A stretch of 8,665 nt of DNA from Spirochaetales bacterium (GTDB lineage: Bacteria; Spirochaetota; Spirochaetia; JAGLYY01), in assembly GCA_023131935.1 (NCBI GenBank), contig JAGLYY010000287.1:1-8665 (forward strand), given 5' to 3'. This document shows, piece by piece, positions 1-5,843 of the stretch. Under the pieces are notes generated by a model. That model saw only the letters and a list, made by a program, of their open reading frames with translations, was not told the origin of the DNA and ran no database searches. How positions within the stretch are numbered: the first letter of the stretch is position 1; every line of letters starts with the position of its first letter. A program made the translations under genes and the position numbers.

Positions 1-333
1 ATGAGCAACAATATTGATGGAACCATGATCATCATTCTTACAGATGCCTACTCAGATCAAGCATATATTCCTGAAACTACTAAAACAACTGGGTCTGCTA
101 CTGTTATTGGAAATACAATCTATGGTGAATCCACCACGGATACATATGGTGGTTTTTATGTTTCAAAACCAAGAGTCCGTTTTGAGGTAAGCTTGTATTC
201 AGTTGCTATAGGAGAAATAGTTTGGAAGGCTACAACATTTACTGCTGGTAATGCATTTGCAGGAGAAAAAACATTAGTAAAATCACTTTCTCGGAAGGTT
301 GTATATGAATATGCAAAAGAATTAGGGTATTAA
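1..333 (+). CDS. C-terminal part of a secreted or lipoprotein-like protein (partial at window edge)
   Basis: The frame is open from the first base and ends at a TAA at 331-333, giving 110 residues. The ATG at position 1 may be an internal methionine, because no ribosome binding site can be seen and the segment reads like the second half of a protein. The order is a hydrophobic strand (MIIILTDAY), a Gly/Thr/Ser/Tyr-rich middle, a strand-like stretch (RVRFEVSLYSV), then VWKATTFTAGNAF and an amphipathic C-terminal helix rich in Lys and Glu. This pattern resembles the C-terminus of small extracytoplasmic lipoproteins of spirochaetes and Bacteroidota that carry an 'IVWKA' strand near the end. The signal peptide would lie outside the window. 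Family assignment is from memory of the pattern and is weak; that it is coding is fairly likely. No clear terminator follows. Confidence 0.55.
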   Translation: MSNNIDGTMIIILTDAYSDQAYIPETTKTTGSATVIGNTIYGESTTDTYGGFYVSKPRVRFEVSLYSVAIGEIVWKATTFTAGNAFAGEKTLVKSLSRKVVYEYAKELGY

Positions 334-384
334 TCATGTATTAGTTTTGTCACACTAAGTATTCCGGGAAAAGGCTATTGTAAA

Positions 385-450
385 TGTTCACGACATTGAC
401 CCCCGCGTAATCGCAATGCTGACCCCCTGAAATTCGGTATCTTGACCCCC
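385..450 (+). mobile_element. IS21-like transposon end remnant with three 23-bp-spaced TGACCCCC repeats
   Basis: The motif (T/C)TGACCCCC occurs at 396-404, 419-427 and 442-450, so each copy starts exactly 23 bp after the previous one. The block begins with TGTTCACGAC at 385. IS21-family elements have multiple spaced transposase-binding repeats at their ends and often begin with TG, so this looks like one end with the interior to the right. No istA or istB gene and no opposite end (GGGGGTCA) is present, so only a relic remains. The repeat and its spacing are seen directly; the family assignment is inference. Confidence 0.5.
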
Positions 451-452
451 TT

Positions 453-662
453 AAAAACAATCAGATAGTTTCAATTGCAGGAGGTATTAGTGAACAGAAG
501 GGAGATGGATGGATATGTACAGATTATTCTACCACCATACTACCGGGTATTCCTTCTCCTCACTTATCATGCTTCATTATAAATAACAGGGCTTACAGTC
601 ATACAGCTTCAAATCATGCAGGATTTCAACTTATTATAGCCAGGCAAGAATTAGTGTGCTAA
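453..662 (+). pseudogene. Orphan C-terminal coding fragment beside the IS21-like end
   Basis: One frame stays open from after a TGA at 420-422 to a TAA at 660-662, about 79 residues, with no ATG, GTG or TTG start. After the TGACCCCC repeats it reads KNNQIVSIAGGISEQ, then GDGWICTDYSTTILPGIPSP, a hydrophobic strand (LSCFIINNRAY) and a terminal FQLIIARQELVC. The residue mix looks like a real protein rather than random translation. The absence of a start and the contact with the transposon relic suggest the tail of a gene whose front was removed by insertion or deletion. I do not recognise the family. Confidence 0.3.
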
Positions 663-714
663 GATAGTGTGAACTTGAGATTTAATAGTTATAGCTCCTC
701 AAGGAGTTCGGAAA

Positions 715-768
715 ATGAACAGCAGCAAAGAAAACAGTGACATTCTGCATCCAGCAGGATATCATTAG
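715..768 (+). CDS. 17-codon leader ORF, or severed N-terminus, in frame with the HEPN-like gene
   Basis: An ATG at 715 has the best ribosome binding site of this neighbourhood (AAGGAG at 701-706, 8-base spacer). It encodes MNSSKENSDILHPAGYH and stops at TAG 766-768, only three bases before the ATG at 772. The two are in the same frame, separated by an amber codon and one Leu codon. It may be a coupling leader peptide, or the original start of the next gene now cut by a nonsense mutation. AGCTCC and GGAGTT around the binding site (694-708) could form a short hairpin that hides it. Too short to be sure it is translated. Confidence 0.25.
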   Translation: MNSSKENSDILHPAGYH

Positions 769-771
769 CTC

Positions 772-1377
772 ATGAAATCTAAGGTTAGCGGGAACATGGG
801 ACGAATCATTGACTTGAACCTTTGGCAAAGCTTGAAAGACATCCAAAACAGCAAAACAGTCAACCGTAAGATGCTGTTGGCATCATTATATCTTACATCA
901 TTTGAGATCCTCAAGTCTTCGATAGTTGATCAAGTTCACGACTATTACCAGATCGGTTTTCACAAGGATCGAGGCAAAATATACGATCCCAAATACACGA
1001 TGGAAGTGCTCTCACTTACAAGAGATGGCAAAGACAAACTCATAGCATCGGCGCGTTGGTTGGTCGGCATGGAGGCGCTTATTGAAACAGATGTTGAGAA
1101 TATTACAGATATCCGAAAACATAGAAATGAGATTGCGCATGAGCTTCATGAAATACTGTTCTACCATGATAGGAATGTAAAGGTTGAGCTAATCAAAACA
1201 ATTAGGAATCTGGTTTACAAGGTAGATGGCTGGTGGATAAAAAATGTTGAAATTCCGATCCACAATAGCATTTCAAATAGCCAGATACCTGAAAACGAAA
1301 GCATCGAGGCGTTTTCAGGTCCAGTTATAATCCTCGACATGATCATAGATCATGTTTTCAAAGAAACTGGAGGATAG
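772..1377 (+). CDS. HEPN-like domain protein, 201 aa
   Basis: A soluble, largely helical 201-residue protein with no membrane segment. It carries the HEPN hallmark R-x4-6-H as RNEIAH at residues 118-123, preceded by a basic stretch (DIRKH). In active HEPN ribonucleases these Arg and His residues form the catalytic site at a dimer interface. HEPN proteins occur in abortive-infection and toxin-antitoxin modules and as standalone proteins. Conserved-looking parts are an N-terminal IIDLNLWQSLKDIQ helix, LYLTSFEILKSSIVDQV and a late WWIKNVEIPI segment. No nucleotidyltransferase (MNT) partner gene adjoins it. The start is unclear: ATG 772 has no good ribosome binding site, ATG 796 (GRIIDLNLW) is an alternative and fits the point where the family-like sequence begins, and a well-equipped ATG at 715 is blocked by an in-frame TAG. 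RNase activity is inference from one motif. Confidence 0.7.
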   Translation: MKSKVSGNMGRIIDLNLWQSLKDIQNSKTVNRKMLLASLYLTSFEILKSSIVDQVHDYYQIGFHKDRGKIYDPKYTMEVLSLTRDGKDKLIASARWLVGMEALIETDVENITDIRKHRNEIAHELHEILFYHDRNVKVELIKTIRNLVYKVDGWWIKNVEIPIHNSISNSQIPENESIEAFSGPVIILDMIIDHVFKETGG

Positions 1378-1477
1378 AAATCGAGGGAGAGCCGAATCGC
1401 TAACTTGCTGTTCCTCGCCCAAACCCAATGCCAACTCTCGCTTAGGCAAATCGCTAAACCTTTCCTGATATGACGCG

Positions 1478-1508
1478 AAAAAAGTCGCCTGAAATTATTT
1501 CCAGGCGA
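1478..1508 (-). terminator. Intrinsic terminator-like hairpin read on the minus strand
   Basis: TCGCCTG (1485-1491) and CAGGCGA (1502-1508) form a perfect 7-bp stem with a 10-base loop. Read on the minus strand, the stem is followed after one base by six T residues (complement of 1478-1483). There is no T-run on the plus side, so it would stop transcription coming from the right. No minus-strand gene ends here now; the nearest is the transposase, more than 1.3 kb away. Confidence 0.45.
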
Positions 1509-1710
1509 TGATCTTTGATACGCTCATTTTTAATATAACATTTTCATTAATAAATCCTACTCAGTTGGATCTTCAGCAAAATATTAGACGAATCATGTTC
1601 CACGCCAGACCTGGTTTTTACCACTTACCAAGTGAAACATTATTGCACGTTTCTTAATAAAGTCCGTGCTGGCAACGTAATGGAAAATGATGTATATTAA
1701 ATATTCAATA
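1509..1710. other. Gap before the ankyrin gene; no gene supported
   Basis: Together with the hairpin to its left this makes a 347-bp space between genes. Short plus-strand frames such as 1590-1632 read plausibly (VPRQTWFLPLTK) but are broken by stops. A TATATT at 1693-1698 could be a -10 box for the ankyrin gene, but only a poor -35 (TGGCAA, 1670-1675) lies 17 bp ahead. In the left part, AATCGCTAA occurs at 1395-1403 and again at 1449-1457; I give it no meaning. Confidence 0.4.
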
Positions 1711-1724
1711 GGTGGAGTAATGAG

Positions 1725-2780
1725 ATGAGAAAAATATGTTTTCTGTTATTGATTGCGATTTTTACGGAAGGACTTTTTGGACAATCATTATTTGATGTTG
1801 CTAGTTACGGGACCCCGGAAGAAATCCAGGCCGCTTTAAGAGCGGGTTCAGAGGTCAATGACCGGACCGAAGGTGATCGGACACCCCTGATGTACGCGGC
1901 ACGTTTTAATCAAAACCCCGAAGTTATATCAGCTCTAATAGGTGCGGGTGCGAAGATCAATGACCGGGACGAAGATGGTCAGACACCCCTGATGTGCGCG
2001 GCAGGTTTTAATGATAACCCCGAAGTCATATCGGTTCTACTAAATGCTGGTGCAGAGATCAATGACCGGAACCAATCTGGTGGCACACCCCTGATGTACG
2101 CAGCAGGTTTTAATGATAACCCTGAAGTCATATCGGTTATACTAAATGCAGGGGGAAAGATCAATGACCGGGACGAAGATGGTTGGACACCGCTGATGGG
2201 TGCGGCAGGTTTTAATGATAACCCCGAAGTCATATCGGTTCTACTAAATGCTGGGGCGAAGATCAATGACCGGGACGAAGATGGTCGGACACCCCTGATG
2301 TGTGCGGCAAGGAATAATCGAAACCCCGAAGTTATATCTGCTCTACTTGATGCAGGGGCGAAGATTGATGAGCGGAATGAAGTTGGATTGACACCACTGA
2401 TGTTCGCAACACGTTATAATCAGAACCCTGAAGTTATATCTGCTCTACTGGTTGCAGGAGCGAATATTGATGACCGGGAGATATATGGTCGGACGCCCCT
2501 GATGTACGCAGCAAGTTATAATCAGAACCCCGAAGTCATATCGGTCCTACTAAATGCAGGTGCAAAGATAGATGATCGTGACAAATCCGGTATGACGCCT
2601 TTAATGTATGCGGCAAGTTCTAATCAAAACCCCGAAGTCATATCGGCTCTAATAGATGCAGGGGCTGATGCAGAACTACAAAACGATAGCGGTAAAACCG
2701 CATTCGATATAGCAGAAGAAAATGAATATATCAAGGGAACAGCTGCTTATTGGGAACTGAACAATAAGAGATTTAAATGA
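1725..2780 (+). CDS. Secreted ankyrin-repeat protein, 351 aa
   Basis: The N-terminus is a classic export signal: Lys at residue 3, a hydrophobic core LLLIAIFTEGLF, and likely cleavage after GQ at residue 20. There is no lipobox Cys, so a periplasmic or exported soluble protein is expected. After an N-terminal capping half-repeat (residues 21-52) come eight 34-residue ankyrin repeats beginning with TPLM at residues 53, 87, 121, 155, 189, 223, 257 and 291, then a C-terminal cap (TAFDIAEENEYIKGTAAYW). Ankyrin repeats bind other proteins; no partner can be read from the sequence. The start is well set: GGTGGAG at 1711-1717 lies seven bases before ATG 1725. The same cap and signal style is common in Spirochaetales ankyrin proteins, by my recollection. 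The stop is 28 bp from the IS4 target duplication, so the IS spared this gene. Confidence 0.9.
   Translation: MRKICFLLLIAIFTEGLFGQSLFDVASYGTPEEIQAALRAGSEVNDRTEGDRTPLMYAARFNQNPEVISALIGAGAKINDRDEDGQTPLMCAAGFNDNPEVISVLLNAGAEINDRNQSGGTPLMYAAGFNDNPEVISVILNAGGKINDRDEDGWTPLMGAAGFNDNPEVISVLLNAGAKINDRDEDGRTPLMCAARNNRNPEVISALLDAGAKIDERNEVGLTPLMFATRYNQNPEVISALLVAGANIDDREIYGRTPLMYAASYNQNPEVISVLLNAGAKIDDRDKSGMTPLMYAASSNQNPEVISALIDAGADAELQNDSGKTAFDIAEENEYIKGTAAYWELNNKRFK
1881..2696 (+). repeat. Eight tandem 102-bp ankyrin-coding repeats
   Basis: Eight units of exactly 102 bp each encode one 34-residue ankyrin repeat. Units 2 and 4 share about 53 identical bases running from GCGGCAGG to AAATGCTGG, and unit 3 is nearly the same. 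The other units match mainly at protein level. This suggests recent duplication or gene conversion in the middle of the array and a capacity to gain or lose units by recombination. The repeats also create a spurious open frame on the minus strand. Confidence 0.9.
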
Positions 2781-2807
2781 TAGGATGTTTCTACAGCCTT
2801 ATTGTAT

Positions 2808-2816
2808 ATTGCAAAT
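2808..2816. repeat. Left 9-bp target site duplication of the IS4-family element
   Basis: ATTGCAAAT directly precedes the left inverted repeat and is repeated exactly at 4090-4098. Nine base pairs is usual for IS10/IS50-type members of the IS4 family. Confidence 0.9.
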
Positions 2817-2834
2817 CATAGCTGTCCAAAATAA

Positions 2835-3992
2835 TCATAGCAACTCCATTTGAAGGGATAAATCAGGTGGAGTTAGCGGGCTGCCGAATGGTTTATTGAC
2901 CCACTCCCACAGACACCGTCGTGAAAACAAAAGCATGGGAATTATGTTCATCAAGCTGCTGATTGTCCATTTATGAGTCGATATGAATTTTAAGTAAGTC
3001 AAAAGCAGGTAAGAAATCATCGCTGTCCATATCTGGATGAGAATTGCATTTTTACTGGTACCGAGGAAACTTTTAATCTTTAAATTCTGCTTCATGGTCT
3101 TGAAAAAGATTTCGATCTGCCAGCGGTCCTTATATACTGCAGCTACTGTAGCAGGAGACCAGTCCATTTGATTCGTCAACAGCACAATGTATTTTCCGGT
3201 TTCTGGATCTTTCACCCTGACCCGTCGCAAACGCATCGGACATTTTTTCTTTGTGTAGTATCCACGCATTTCTATAACCTGATCCGAACTGATGTCTCGA
3301 TATTTACTTACATCACGGCGTTCTACAACCCTGTAATCTGCGTTTTTCTTTTGTCGGGTAACAAAGTAAATGCCTTCGCTACAATAAGTTGCGAATCGGG
3401 TGAAGTCTGTATAAGCCCTATCGAATACCGCTACGTCACCGGATTTTAATTGCAGATTATCAAGTTCGTTGACTTCATGTTGCTTTGCTGTAGTGACGGT
3501 AATAAACTCAGGAATATATCCGGCATGGTTGAGTTTTACATGAACTTTGATGCCTCCTTTCTTTTTCCGAAACTTGGCCCAGTCATACAGCCCCAAGCAT
3601 AAGTCTATGGTTGTGGCATCAATACTATACAACCGGTTCTTAAATCTAAATTTGTGTCCCGGTGCATTGGAGGTTACTTTTCTCAGTAACGACTCAAATA
3701 CGGCTTTAAATACTTTATGAGATCTGTGAGTATTGGTGTAGGAAAGAGTCGATCGCTTCACGCTTTTAACTCCAAGATGATAAAGTCTTTGTCCCTGTGC
3801 CGCCATCCCTGTTTCGATTCCTCTCAGTCCATCCTGACCTGAAAGCTGGGCAAAAAGCATTGAGACAAAGTGTGTCCACGAGGAAAAACCTTTACTGTGA
3901 CGCTCGGTTTTGTGTTCATTCACAGCCTTTTGAAATTCATATCTCGAAATAAGCTGTAGCATTTGTCCGAAAATTGTGTTATGCTTCTTCAT
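2835..3992 (-). CDS. IS4-family DDE transposase, 385 aa
   Basis: This is the cut-and-paste transposase of the surrounding element. The N-terminus (HNTIFGQMLQLISRYEF...SWTHFVSMLFAQLSGQ) is the DUF4372-type region found before many IS4 catalytic domains. Catalytic residues, counted from the chosen start, are Asp125 in YSIDATT, Asp191 in VAVFDRAY, and Glu294 in the signature Y-x2-R-x3-E-x6-K (Tyr287, Arg290, Glu294, Lys301; YKDRWQIEIFFKTMK). I chose ATG 3992 because AAGGAG (4005-4000) lies seven bases ahead. The upstream in-frame ATG at 4040 has no binding site and lies about at or before the expected transcript start. Nothing is truncated, so the enzyme should be functional. Confidence 0.95.
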   Translation of the reverse strand: MKKHNTIFGQMLQLISRYEFQKAVNEHKTERHSKGFSSWTHFVSMLFAQLSGQDGLRGIETGMAAQGQRLYHLGVKSVKRSTLSYTNTHRSHKVFKAVFESLLRKVTSNAPGHKFRFKNRLYSIDATTIDLCLGLYDWAKFRKKKGGIKVHVKLNHAGYIPEFITVTTAKQHEVNELDNLQLKSGDVAVFDRAYTDFTRFATYCSEGIYFVTRQKKNADYRVVERRDVSKYRDISSDQVIEMRGYYTKKKCPMRLRRVRVKDPETGKYIVLLTNQMDWSPATVAAVYKDRWQIEIFFKTMKQNLKIKSFLGTSKNAILIQIWTAMISYLLLTYLKFISTHKWTISSLMNIIPMLLFSRRCLWEWVNKPFGSPLTPPDLSLQMELL

Positions 3993-4038
3993 GCCTGATC
4001 TCCTTTCCTTATAATGAATTAGCCGGTAAGCTTGACTC

Positions 4039-4067
4039 ATTATATACTGGATTTCAGGCTATTTCTA
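4039..4067 (-). promoter_or_regulatory. Probable transposase promoter
   Basis: On the minus strand, a perfect TATAAT (4044-4039) is preceded by TAGAAA (4067-4062, four of six matches to TTGACA) with a 17-bp spacer. Transcription would begin near 4032, just before the ribosome binding site used by ATG 3992. Confidence 0.5.
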
Positions 4068-4089
4068 TTCTTTGTTTTGGACAGCTATG

Positions 4090-4098
4090 ATTGCAAAT
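4090..4098. repeat. Right 9-bp target site duplication, overlapping an ATG
   Basis: This is the second copy of ATTGCAAAT. Its final AT forms an ATG with the next G (4097-4099), in frame with the following gene. This is one possible start of that gene, though ATG 4118 has a much better ribosome binding site. Confidence 0.9.
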
Positions 4099-4117
4099 GA
4101 AAGATAAGGGGAAAAAG

Positions 4118-5104
4118 ATGCTACCACGACATGCGGCTGGTTCAATGGAGCTAAAAGGCGGGACAGGGATGATAACTGGGATGATATCATGTGGAGACTT
4201 TCTCGAAATTTATAAAAGAGACAAAACCTTCCGAGTTCGGTCACCTGAAAATATTGATCCAGAAGAAACAAATCCTAAGGCTCTTTGGGTTACTTCTAAA
4301 GCTGATGACGTAGGGACAGAAAATAAAATAATTGCAAGGATACTTTTTCAAGGACACGAAATTGTCAAAGCGGCTTGTTTTGACGAAGAAATAAACAAAG
4401 AAGCTGTAACACAAACATTACATAAATGCAAAGAGACTCTGATATCTTGTGAGAAAATATATAACAATATATCAAAGCAAATTGAATATATAATAGATGA
4501 AATAAAATCAGAAGGAATTGAAAGAGACAACCAAGGCAGAGGCCTGAATCCATTTCCACAAGTCATTGACCTTGAGAATGAGTGCGGCTCATTTCTTGTT
4601 CTCGTAAACCGTGCTATTAAAACAATTTGTGAACTTCCTATTCTCTTTTTGCCACTTGAACGTGTAGATTATAACTTTGATTTTCTCGGCAAAAGATTGA
4701 GAAAGCATTTTTGCACCGATACAAACTTAACCCGGTTTGTTTTCTCTAACGCCAAAAGCATCCGTTACCTAATCGATCTGAGAAATTCCAACGAACATCC
4801 AGGAAACAAAAAAACAATAATTCAAAATTTTCACGTTTTACCGGATTCCAATATTCAAGTTCCTATATGGCAAGTCACAGGTTATCCTCCTATGCCGATA
4901 CAAGAAGAAATGAAAGCCATCATTGATTTCTTAATTGAAATTGCAGAAGTAATGCTAATTAATTTAGTTATGGCAACAGTATCTAAAAAATATCCGTTTA
5001 TTATAGAAAAAAATGCCGAGGCAGACATAAACCCTGATAACCCTCAGCTTTATAGGCTTTCAATAGACATTAGAAAATTGAATATCAGACCGAAAAATAT
5101 ATAA
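4118..5104 (+). CDS. HEPN-like (R-x4-H) protein, 328 aa
   Basis: A soluble, mostly helical protein without signal peptide. Near residue 222 (from this start) it has IRYLIDLRNSNEHP, in which RNSNEH matches the R-x4-H motif of HEPN folds; the 'RNxxEHP' form appears in uncharacterised HEPN-like proteins. The first part (about residues 20-90) looks like a beta-rich region (FRVRSPENID...LWVTSKADD...IARILFQG), followed by a long helical bundle from about residue 90. ATG 4118 is chosen because AAGGGGA (4106-4112) lies five bases ahead; ATG 4097 inside the target duplication has no site, and ATG 4169 or 4181 would give a more compact N-terminus. The IS4 element directly upstream must have separated the gene from its native promoter. 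The stop codon lies inside the palindrome at 5099-5220. No function can be assigned with confidence. Confidence 0.7.
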   Translation: MLPRHAAGSMELKGGTGMITGMISCGDFLEIYKRDKTFRVRSPENIDPEETNPKALWVTSKADDVGTENKIIARILFQGHEIVKAACFDEEINKEAVTQTLHKCKETLISCEKIYNNISKQIEYIIDEIKSEGIERDNQGRGLNPFPQVIDLENECGSFLVLVNRAIKTICELPILFLPLERVDYNFDFLGKRLRKHFCTDTNLTRFVFSNAKSIRYLIDLRNSNEHPGNKKTIIQNFHVLPDSNIQVPIWQVTGYPPMPIQEEMKAIIDFLIEIAEVMLINLVMATVSKKYPFIIEKNAEADINPDNPQLYRLSIDIRKLNIRPKNI

Positions 5105-5220
5105 CAATAACATTCAGTTAACCAGCAACACGTAGCCAATTTTTGGATAGATTCAAGTTGTTTGCTTTTCCCAAGCTTGACGGTAATGCCAAGGTGGGTA
5201 ACTAATGGTTATCGTTATAT
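5099..5220 (+). repeat. 122-bp imperfect palindrome, possible integron attC site
   Basis: The ends ATATAAC (5099-5105) and GTTATAT (5214-5220) are perfect complements, and pairing continues inward for about 25 bases with two mismatches and one single-base bulge on each side (left ATTCAGTTAACC, right GGGTAACTAAT). Features typical of attC are the TAAC/GTTA outer boxes, an extra unpaired base in the left inner arm, a CGTT near the right end, a length within the known range, and a gene stop inside the first box. Against it, the spacer between boxes is largely paired, and GTTATAT is not a perfect GTTRRRY. A short transposon-like repeat is the main alternative. Confidence 0.4.
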
Positions 5221-5226
5221 TGTCAT

Positions 5227-5433
5227 ATGATAACCAAAATGAATGAGACAGAATCCGAGATTGAGAAGTAAACAGAAAAATTTTTAGCTGAATTTAACTG
5301 CGAAAGTGATAGAGATGCTGTTTAAATAGCATCAATGGGCATAATCCCTTATTTCCCGGATACATCGGGGAATATTACCAGGAGCTTACATTCTATGCAA
5401 AGTTTACTATCCGTCAACGGGGTGCTTGTGTAA
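5227..5433 (+). pseudogene. Decayed small gene with two in-frame stop codons
   Basis: Starting at ATG 5227, seven bases after the palindrome, one frame reads MITKMNETESEIEK, stop, TEKFLAEFNCESDRDAV, stop, IASMGIIPYFPDTSGNITRS and on to a TAA at 5431-5433. Both internal stops are TAA, one change from AAA (Lys). The translation looks protein-like across both stops, so this may be a 68-codon gene that has decayed. No ribosome binding site is obvious. The family is not recognised, and chance cannot be excluded in such a short frame. Confidence 0.3.
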
Positions 5434-5492
5434 TGGCGTTCAATCCAGTGGGTCACAACAAACCGCCGCACAGGCTGAGCCGGATACCCTAC

Positions 5493-5539
5493 AAAAGCCC
5501 CGGGTCCCGTCGTGAGACGCCGCCGCAGGGGTTTTTTTT
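5493..5539 (+). terminator. Strong intrinsic terminator
   Basis: AAAAGCCCC (5493-5501) pairs with GGGGTTTT at the start of GGGG plus eight T residues (5528-5539). Inside, CGTC (5508-5511) and GACG (5516-5519) form a second small hairpin around GTGA. The GC-rich stem followed by an unbroken T8 run on the plus strand is a good Rho-independent terminator. It would end transcription from the decayed gene upstream. Confidence 0.65.
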
Positions 5540-5549
5540 GAGGATGATT

Positions 5550-5731
5550 ATGGAAGATGAAAATCCCGAAATAAAACGAAAAAGACTTACTCAGAGGGAT
5601 TGACCGCGAACGCGCTGGACAGCATTGTCAATGCTTACTCGTTCCTTGAGAAATTTAGCGACAACTCAATTCTTCGCTTGCAGGACGACCTCGAAAAAAG
5701 TTTTAACGACTATCTCAAGGGGAATCTCTGA
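5550..5731 (+). pseudogene. Small gene of about 60 aa broken by a one-base frameshift
   Basis: ATG 5550 has GAGG at 5540-5543 with a six-base spacer and reads MEDENPEIKRKR before drifting to an early TGA. A second frame then continues as TYSEGLTANALDSIVNAY, SFLEKFSDNSILRLQDDLEK and SFNDYLKGNL to the stop at 5729-5731. Adding one A to the A5 run in CGAAAAAGAC joins both parts into a smooth acidic, helical 60-residue protein. Homopolymer loss, or a sequencing error, explains this better than programmed slippage, since no good slippery heptamer is in frame. The size would suit a small antitoxin or regulator, but I recognise no family. Confidence 0.4.
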
Positions 5732-5767
5732 CCACCGAACGGCATTTTGCTTTTTCCAGCTGATATG

Positions 5768-5824
5768 TGATAACTGTCCAGATTCAACGGGCTCAAAACT
5801 GGGCTGGTTGACGATTCGTTAAAT
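5768..5824 (+). repeat. 57-bp attC-like site
   Basis: The site runs from TGATAAC (5768-5774) to GTTAAAT (5818-5824). GTTAAAT matches the attC R' consensus GTTRRRY exactly and is preceded by C. Inside, TCAAC (5784-5788) pairs with GTTGA (5807-5811) and GCTC (5791-5794) with GGGC (5801-5804) around AAAACT. Unpaired spacers separate the outer and inner boxes, the layout of a short attC. It shares TAAC-N6/7-ATTCA at the left and CGTTAwAT at the right with the palindrome at 5099-5220. Pairing of the outer box is only four bases, so this remains a candidate. Confidence 0.4.
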
Positions 5825-5831
5825 TAACCAG
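5804..5831 (-). terminator. Possible terminator of the minus-strand Panacea pair
   Basis: CTGGTT (5804-5809) and AACCAG (5826-5831) form a stem that lies 12 bp beyond the stop of the gene at 5844-6257 when read on the minus strand. Only four T residues follow, after CCCAG, so termination would be weak. It overlaps the attC-like site, and the two structures are alternative foldings. Confidence 0.3.
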
Positions 5832-5843
5832 TCAAATTGCATT

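Larger units (their letters stand above)
2817..4089 (-). mobile_element. Complete IS4-family insertion sequence, 1273 bp
   Basis: The element is bounded by perfect 15-bp inverted repeats, CATAGCTGTCCAAAA at 2817-2831 and its complement at 4075-4089, with a 9-bp direct duplication outside. It carries one transposase gene on the minus strand that fills nearly the whole element and stops four bases inside the left repeat. The ends, frame, DDE residues and target duplication are all intact, so it is probably a recent and possibly active insertion. It landed between the ankyrin gene and the gene at 4118, which would otherwise start about 46 bp after the ankyrin stop. Confidence 0.92.

Noticed and set aside
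1590..1724. Protein-like pieces such as VPRQTWFLPLTK
   Set aside because: Stops interrupt all frames within a few codons and I could not connect the pieces to a family.
1979..2266. 95-aa minus-strand open frame inside the ankyrin gene
   Set aside because: It is the complement of the repeated ankyrin units, is itself repetitive and Pro/Ser-rich, and has no ribosome binding site.
3168..3449. 93-aa plus-strand frame inside the transposase
   Set aside because: It lies entirely within the well-supported transposase gene on the other strand and has Cys/Phe/Thr-rich, non-protein-like composition.
4065..4566. Several minus-strand frames opposite the second HEPN-like gene
   Set aside because: They are overlapping shadows of one clear coding frame and have no start signals.
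5432..5593. 53-codon frame starting at the ATG that overlaps the TAA of the decayed gene
   Set aside because: It translates straight through the strong terminator and is Pro/Arg-rich, as expected of a non-coding GC-rich hairpin.
5575..5595. Programmed -1 frameshift at the A5 run
   Set aside because: The codons in frame (CGA AAA AGA) do not form a good slippery heptamer and no stimulatory structure follows, so an indel is more likely.
5625..5822. 65-aa plus-strand frame starting MSMLTRSLRN
   Set aside because: It overlaps the frameshifted 60-aa gene in another frame, has no binding site and runs through the attC-like hairpin.
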